Made by a program: the position numbers and the translations under genes. The notes beneath the pieces are model-generated. The model did no database searches, was not told the origin of the DNA, and saw only the letters and a program-made list of their open reading frames with translations. A DNA stretch of 9,033 bases from SBAX01 sp964421865 (lineage in GTDB: Bacteria > Planctomycetota > Phycisphaerae > UBA1845). This document shows positions 6,393 to 9,033 of this stretch, piece after piece. Where the stretch lies: contig CAYQZH010000184.1 in NCBI GenBank assembly GCA_964421865.1, positions 1 through 9,033 on the forward strand. Reading direction: 5' to 3'. The first letter of the stretch is position 1. The number at the start of each line of letters is the position of its first letter.

Positions 6393-6454
6393 GCAGGCAG
6401 AAAGATGGGGGCAGAAAGATAAACTCATTTTTCTGCCCCCATCTTTCTGCCTGC
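6393..6454. repeat. Perfect 25-bp hairpin, 12-nt loop
   Basis: Arm 6393-6417 (GCAGGCAGAAAGATGGGGGC then AGAAA) is perfectly complementary to 6430-6454, with loop GATAAACTCATT. Each arm also contains a direct repeat of GCAGAAAGAT-like sequence. There is no U-run after either arm, so it is not a canonical intrinsic terminator, though it may impede transcription or protect 3' ends of the convergent methyltransferase and signal peptidase messages. I recognise the sequence type as dispersed in Verrucomicrobia; only one copy is visible here. Confidence 0.8.
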
Positions 6455-6471
6455 GGTCGTGGTTCGTGGAG

Positions 6472-6497
6472 AGCTGCGACCGTGAGGTCGCAGCTAC
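6472..6497. repeat. Solo REP-like palindrome of the same family
   Basis: AGCTGCGACC-GTGA-GGTCGCAGCT (6472-6495) is a perfect 10-bp stem with a GTGA loop and shares its core with both arms of the 4004 and 5226 elements. CTAC at 6494-6497 supplies the GTAG on the minus strand; the plus-strand side has GAG instead of GTAG. It lies 22 bases downstream of the signal peptidase stop. Confidence 0.8.
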
Positions 6498-6519
6498 GAC
6501 GCGCGAGTTTGAGGGCGAA

Positions 6520-7182
6520 TCACTTTCGGATCGCGCCCAGAATGCTGGACCGCGCGATGCGCCCGTAGTTGCGGCTGTCTTCGCTGCAAACCCGGTTGTC
6601 GCCCATTACGAAGTAGTGTCCTTTGCCCAGCTCAATCCACTTCTCCTGCTTGTCGGGCGTGGCGGTGAACGTGCCATTGGGCAGGTAGGGTTCCGCCAGC
6701 CGTCGGCCGTTCAGATAGACCTTGCCATCCTTGAGATTCAGCCAGTCGCCGGGCTTTGCGATGATTCGCTTGACGGCAAAGTCGTCGTGGCCCGGATCCC
6801 GGATGACCACGAGATCGCCACGCGCGGGAGACTTGAAGAAGTACGCCAGCCGGTTCAGGAAGTAGTATTCGCCGTCCAGCAGCGCAGGCATCATGCTGCG
6901 GCCCTGGATAATGACTGGTGTGATGACGAAGCGGCTAAAAGCGAAGTGAGAGGCGACGCACAGCAAGCCAAAAATCAAGAGGGCGAACAGTTGCCGGATG
7001 AATGGCCTCGCGAATCGCCTCACGCGCTCGGTGACGAGCGCGGGAGCGGGCTGCTCCTCCAGTGCCTGACCGTCAGGCAGGTAGGTTTGGTCGTGTTCCT
7101 CCATGCGGAGAGGGGAGATTCCTCCCCCCTCCCCGACCTCCGTGGGTTGGGCTTGGGTTGGCGGATAAGCTGGTGTATCCAC
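6520..7182 (-). CDS. lepB: Signal peptidase I
   Basis: This is a 220-residue protein from GTG 7182 to the TGA at 6520. After a ~55-residue polar, proline-rich cytoplasmic N-terminus there is a single membrane segment (about 63-82, LFALLIFGLLCVASHFAF). The catalytic domain follows. Box B is GRSMMPAL with the nucleophile Ser96. Box D is FAVKRIIAKPGD with the general base Lys138. Box E is GHYFVMGDNR...SEDSRNYG (188-207), and the C-terminus is ILGAIRK. All residues of the Ser/Lys dyad are present, so it should be active in removing signal peptides from exported proteins such as the Asp-box protein in this window. The start is uncertain: an AAGGAGGT lies 18 bases upstream of the GTG with a hairpin between them, and an in-frame ATG at 7104 (residue 27) is an alternative. 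It is monocistronic as far as seen. Confidence 0.92.
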   Translation of the reverse strand: MDTPAYPPTQAQPTEVGEGGGISPLRMEEHDQTYLPDGQALEEQPAPALVTERVRRFARPFIRQLFALLIFGLLCVASHFAFSRFVITPVIIQGRSMMPALLDGEYYFLNRLAYFFKSPARGDLVVIRDPGHDDFAVKRIIAKPGDWLNLKDGKVYLNGRRLAEPYLPNGTFTATPDKQEKWIELGKGHYFVMGDNRVCSEDSRNYGRIARSSILGAIRK

Positions 7183-7208
7183 AGGTAGTAAAGTTTTGCT
7201 ACCTCCTT
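7183..7208 (-). promoter_or_regulatory. lepB leader: strong Shine-Dalgarno with start-proximal hairpin
   Basis: On the minus strand AAGGAGGT (7208-7201) is an excellent ribosome binding sequence, but it is 18 bases from the GTG at 7182. Between them AGGTAG (7204-7199) and CTACCT (7188-7183) can form a 6-bp stem with a 10-nt loop. The stem takes in the last four bases of the Shine-Dalgarno and ends immediately before the GTG. Folded, it would either mask part of the site or bring its 5' half next to the start. No in-frame start codon occurs at normal spacing. Confidence 0.5.
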
Positions 7209-7337
7209 AGTTAGAACTGCTGGACACGACCTGCTATTGGAGCAAGTACACACGGAGAATCCGGCGCCACTACGCCCGCCCGGCTCGGGGAAATTCGGGG
7301 GGGCCTCCAACCTTGCGGCGCCTCAACTCGTTTCGTG

Positions 7338-7450
7338 GTAATCCCTCAGTGAAGGCCGGTGGGGCGAGCGTCCTCGCGAGCCGGAGCCAAGAAACGCTAC
7401 GCAATCAAGCGGCTCGCGAGGACGCTCGCCCCACCTGACTGAGGGATTAC
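7338..7450. repeat. Long two-part inverted repeat
   Basis: Outer arms of 13 bp (7338-7350, GTAATCCCTCAGT, with 7438-7450) and inner arms of 25 bp (7358-7382 with 7411-7435) are both perfect. Asymmetric internal gaps of 7 and 2 bases separate them, and the terminal loop is 28 nt. The inner arm reads GGTGGGGCGAGCGTCCTCGC then GAGCC. It sits in the gap between signal peptidase and the oxidoreductase. It has no flanking U-run. The wording is one I recognise as dispersed in verrucomicrobial intergenic DNA; only one copy is here. Confidence 0.8.
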
Positions 7451-7600
7451 GTTTCGTGAGAGGTTCCAGGCTCCGACGTAACAGGATTGTAACTTGCCGG
7501 AACCTTGGCGCAGCCTGAGTATGAAATTAACTTTTCAGGCTTCGCGGCCAGCGCGCGTTGCCAATGAGGATTTTAGTGGCTGAGAGTAGTGGGCGATTCG

Positions 7601-7704
7601 GCCATTTTCGCCGCAATGGCGCACTGAGTCTTCACCAGGGAGAGGGTTGACCAGGCATTCTTGCCTGACTTTCGGGCGGCGGCCTCGCCGCCCGTTCTTT
7701 TTTT
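7601..7704 (+). ncRNA. Candidate plus-strand small RNA 3' region (tandem hairpins ending in a terminator)
   Basis: Three hairpins follow one another: GCCATT/AATGGC (7601-7620), CAGGCA-TTCT-TGCCTG (7652-7667) and the terminator stem at 7673-7694. The T-run comes last. Both neighbouring protein genes are on the minus strand, so a plus-strand terminator here implies a plus-strand transcript beginning somewhere in 7209-7600. I match no known RNA family (not tRNA, SRP, tmRNA or 6S by eye), and no convincing promoter is seen. It may also be a relic or a dispersed repeat. Confidence 0.3.
7673..7704 (+). terminator. Intrinsic terminator, plus strand
   Basis: CGGGCGGC-GGCCTC-GCCGCCCG (7673-7694) is a perfect 8-bp GC stem with a 6-nt loop, followed by TTCTTTTTTT (7695-7704). 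The T-run is only on the plus-strand side, so it cannot serve the minus-strand oxidoreductase that ends at 7750. Confidence 0.65.
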
Positions 7705-7749
7705 GTACAACTCGGCCCAACGCTAAAGGCGCCACGCGTCCGACGCGGG

Positions 7750-8898
7750 CTACTTCGCTCGCTTTACCTTTACCCACTTGCCGGATTTGCCGGAATCGAG
7801 CACGGCGTCGGTCACGTAATCCGTCGCCAATCCGTCCCGGAAATCCGGGCGCGCCGGGGTGCCACTGTCAAGGCCCTTTACAAAGTCAGCGATCTGGTGG
7901 ACGAAGCTGTGCTCGTAACCGAGCTGGAGGCCCGGCACCCACCAATTCCCGCAATACGGATGGTCGCCGTCGCTGACATGGATGCTCCGCCAGCCGCGCA
8001 CCTTGCCCTGGTCGGCGTGGTCGAAGTACTGCAGGCGGTGCAAGTCGTGCAGGTCCCAGCAGAGACTTGCGTGCTCGCCGTTGATTTCAAACGTGTAGAG
8101 GGCCTTGTGCCCGCGGGCGTAGCGCGTGCTCTCGAACGTCGCCAGCGAGCCATTGCCGAATCGGGCCAGGAACGCGCACGCGTCGTCGATGCCGACCTTC
8201 TCGACCTTGCCCGTCAGGGTGTGTTTGCGCTCCTTGATGAACGTTTCGGTCATCGCGCTGACGCTGTCGATCGGGCCGTTGAGCCACATCGCCGTGTCGA
8301 TGCAGTGCGCCAGCAAATCCCCCGTCACTCCCGACCCGGCCGCCTTCACGTCCAGGCGCCAGAGGCCGGCGCCGCCCTGCGGCAGATCGGGATTGATCGT
8401 CCAATCCTGCAAGAACTTCGCCCGATAGTGAAAAATCCTCCCCAGCCGGCCCTCGTCGATCAGCTGCTTGGCCAGCGTCACGGCCGGACAACGGCGGTAA
8501 TTGTACCAAACCATGTTGGGCACTTTGGCGCGGGCGACGGCAGCCGCCATTTTTTCGGCCTCAAGTCCATTGAGTGCCAGCGGCTTTTCGCAAAGGATCA
8601 TCTTGCCGGCTTTCGCGGCGGCCAGGGCGATCTCCGCGTGGGTATTGTTGGGTGTGGCGATGTCGATGCAATCGATGTCCTCGCGCTTGACCAGCTTGCG
8701 CCAATCCGTCTCGACGCTGCGGTAGCCCCACTTCGAGGCGAAGGATTTGACCTTGCCCTCGTCGCGGGCGCAGACGGCCTGTCGGACGACCTGATGTTCG
8801 AGGTCGAAGAAATGATTGACCTTGGCGAAGGCGTTCGAGTGGGCCCGGCCCATGAAGCCGTAGCCGACGAGTCCGATCCGGAGAGGTTTGGAAGGCAT
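7750..8898 (-). CDS. Gfo/Idh/MocA family NAD(P)-dependent oxidoreductase
   Basis: This is a 382-residue protein with start ATG 8898 (MPSKPLRIGLVGYGFMGRAH). The start is chosen because it sits directly before the Rossmann strand; the open frame continues to the window edge, but that 44-residue extension has no domain character. The NAD(P)-binding motif is GYGFMG (12-17). DIATPNNTHAEIALAAAKAG (79-98) leads to the family EKP motif (ILCEKP, Lys105). The substrate-side motif is GDLLAHCID (193-201), with His198 and Asp201 as likely catalytic residues. The rest is the C-terminal alpha/beta domain (WYNYRRCPAV, TFESTRYARGHK, ISEF-like helices near 335-345). Members oxidise or reduce sugars, inositols and related polyols; the substrate is not predictable. 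The length is normal and the gene looks intact. There is no signal peptide or TAT motif, so it is probably cytoplasmic. No clear Shine-Dalgarno is seen. Confidence 0.92.
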   Translation of the reverse strand: MPSKPLRIGLVGYGFMGRAHSNAFAKVNHFFDLEHQVVRQAVCARDEGKVKSFASKWGYRSVETDWRKLVKREDIDCIDIATPNNTHAEIALAAAKAGKMILCEKPLALNGLEAEKMAAAVARAKVPNMVWYNYRRCPAVTLAKQLIDEGRLGRIFHYRAKFLQDWTINPDLPQGGAGLWRLDVKAAGSGVTGDLLAHCIDTAMWLNGPIDSVSAMTETFIKERKHTLTGKVEKVGIDDACAFLARFGNGSLATFESTRYARGHKALYTFEINGEHASLCWDLHDLHRLQYFDHADQGKVRGWRSIHVSDGDHPYCGNWWVPGLQLGYEHSFVHQIADFVKGLDSGTPARPDFRDGLATDYVTDAVLDSGKSGKWVKVKRAK

Positions 8899-9033
8899 AG
8901 TTCGCGTGCGTTGCTGGAGTTTGCGGGCGGATTCCACCACGGGTTTTTGCGAATGGCAACAGTTTGTGCGGGTGCGATCGGGCGCAACCGTGCACACGCA
9001 CCGCAGTGGGCCAGCCGACCCGGCTGGCATAGT
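8899..9033. other. Upstream region of the oxidoreductase, no gene seen
   Basis: This 135-base stretch runs to the window edge. The minus frame stays open through it, but the peptide is cysteine- and arginine-rich without domain features. I see no promoter, repeat or RNA that I can support. The neighbour to the right is outside the window. Confidence 0.4.

Noticed and set aside
6393..6454. Intrinsic terminator for lepB or the methyltransferase
   Set aside because: The stem is perfect, but no U-run follows on either strand.
6466..7188. Plus-strand open frame across signal peptidase
   Set aside because: It is antisense to lepB, whose catalytic motifs are all present on the other strand.
7521..7583. 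20-residue open frame starting MKLTFQASRP
   Set aside because: No ribosome binding site, no homology that I recognise, and it overlaps the candidate RNA region.
8899..9030. 44-residue N-terminal extension of the oxidoreductase
   Set aside because: The Rossmann motif follows immediately after the ATG at 8898, and the extension is not protein-like.

Overview
The window is a GC-rich bacterial chromosome segment that most resembles Verrucomicrobiota (Limisphaerales/Pedosphaera-like). This rests on three things: a WD40 protein whose linker and C-terminal domain look like those of that phylum, secreted choice-of-anchor-D/GEVED-type domains, and an unusually dense set of intergenic inverted repeats. 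The placement is family-level pattern recognition and was not checked by any search.

Layout. 1-1197 (+) is the 3' part of a large WD40 protein cut by the left edge. 1368-2612 (+) is a complete secreted Asp-box protein built from seven similar units, probably a seven-bladed beta-propeller. 2587-3192 (-) is a 5'-truncated, start-less remnant of a large secreted multidomain protein. 3193-3490 holds no gene; it has a 64-nt almost pure G tract and an octamer-repeat hairpin. 3491-3835 (+) is a small lipoprotein. 3836-4146 holds two inverted-repeat elements. 4147-4626 (-) is an Lrp/AsnC regulator, divergent over 56 bp from a SnoaL/NTF2-like ester-cyclase-type protein (4683-5168, +). 5172-6206 (+) is an MnmC/MnmD-type methyltransferase whose 5' end contains a palindromic element in frame. 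6207-6519 holds three more palindromic structures. 6520-7182 (-) is signal peptidase I. 7183-7749 has no convincing protein gene but holds a leader hairpin, a long inverted repeat and a plus-strand run of hairpins ending in a terminator. 7750-8898 (-) is a Gfo/Idh/MocA oxidoreductase. 8899-9033 is non-coding as far as I can see.

The genes do not form one pathway or a long operon; the window reads as ordinary chromosome with accessory secreted proteins. The most distinctive feature is a repeat family built like REPINs (paired REP sequences). Two copies (4004-4110 and 5226-5344) carry the same inverted arms beginning with GTAG, each arm containing its own small hairpin, and both have a spacer of exactly 57 nt. 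A third, solo copy (6472-6497) looks like a collapsed pair. One copy is translated in frame as the N-terminal extension of the methyltransferase. At least five other, sequence-distinct inverted-repeat structures fill the remaining gaps.
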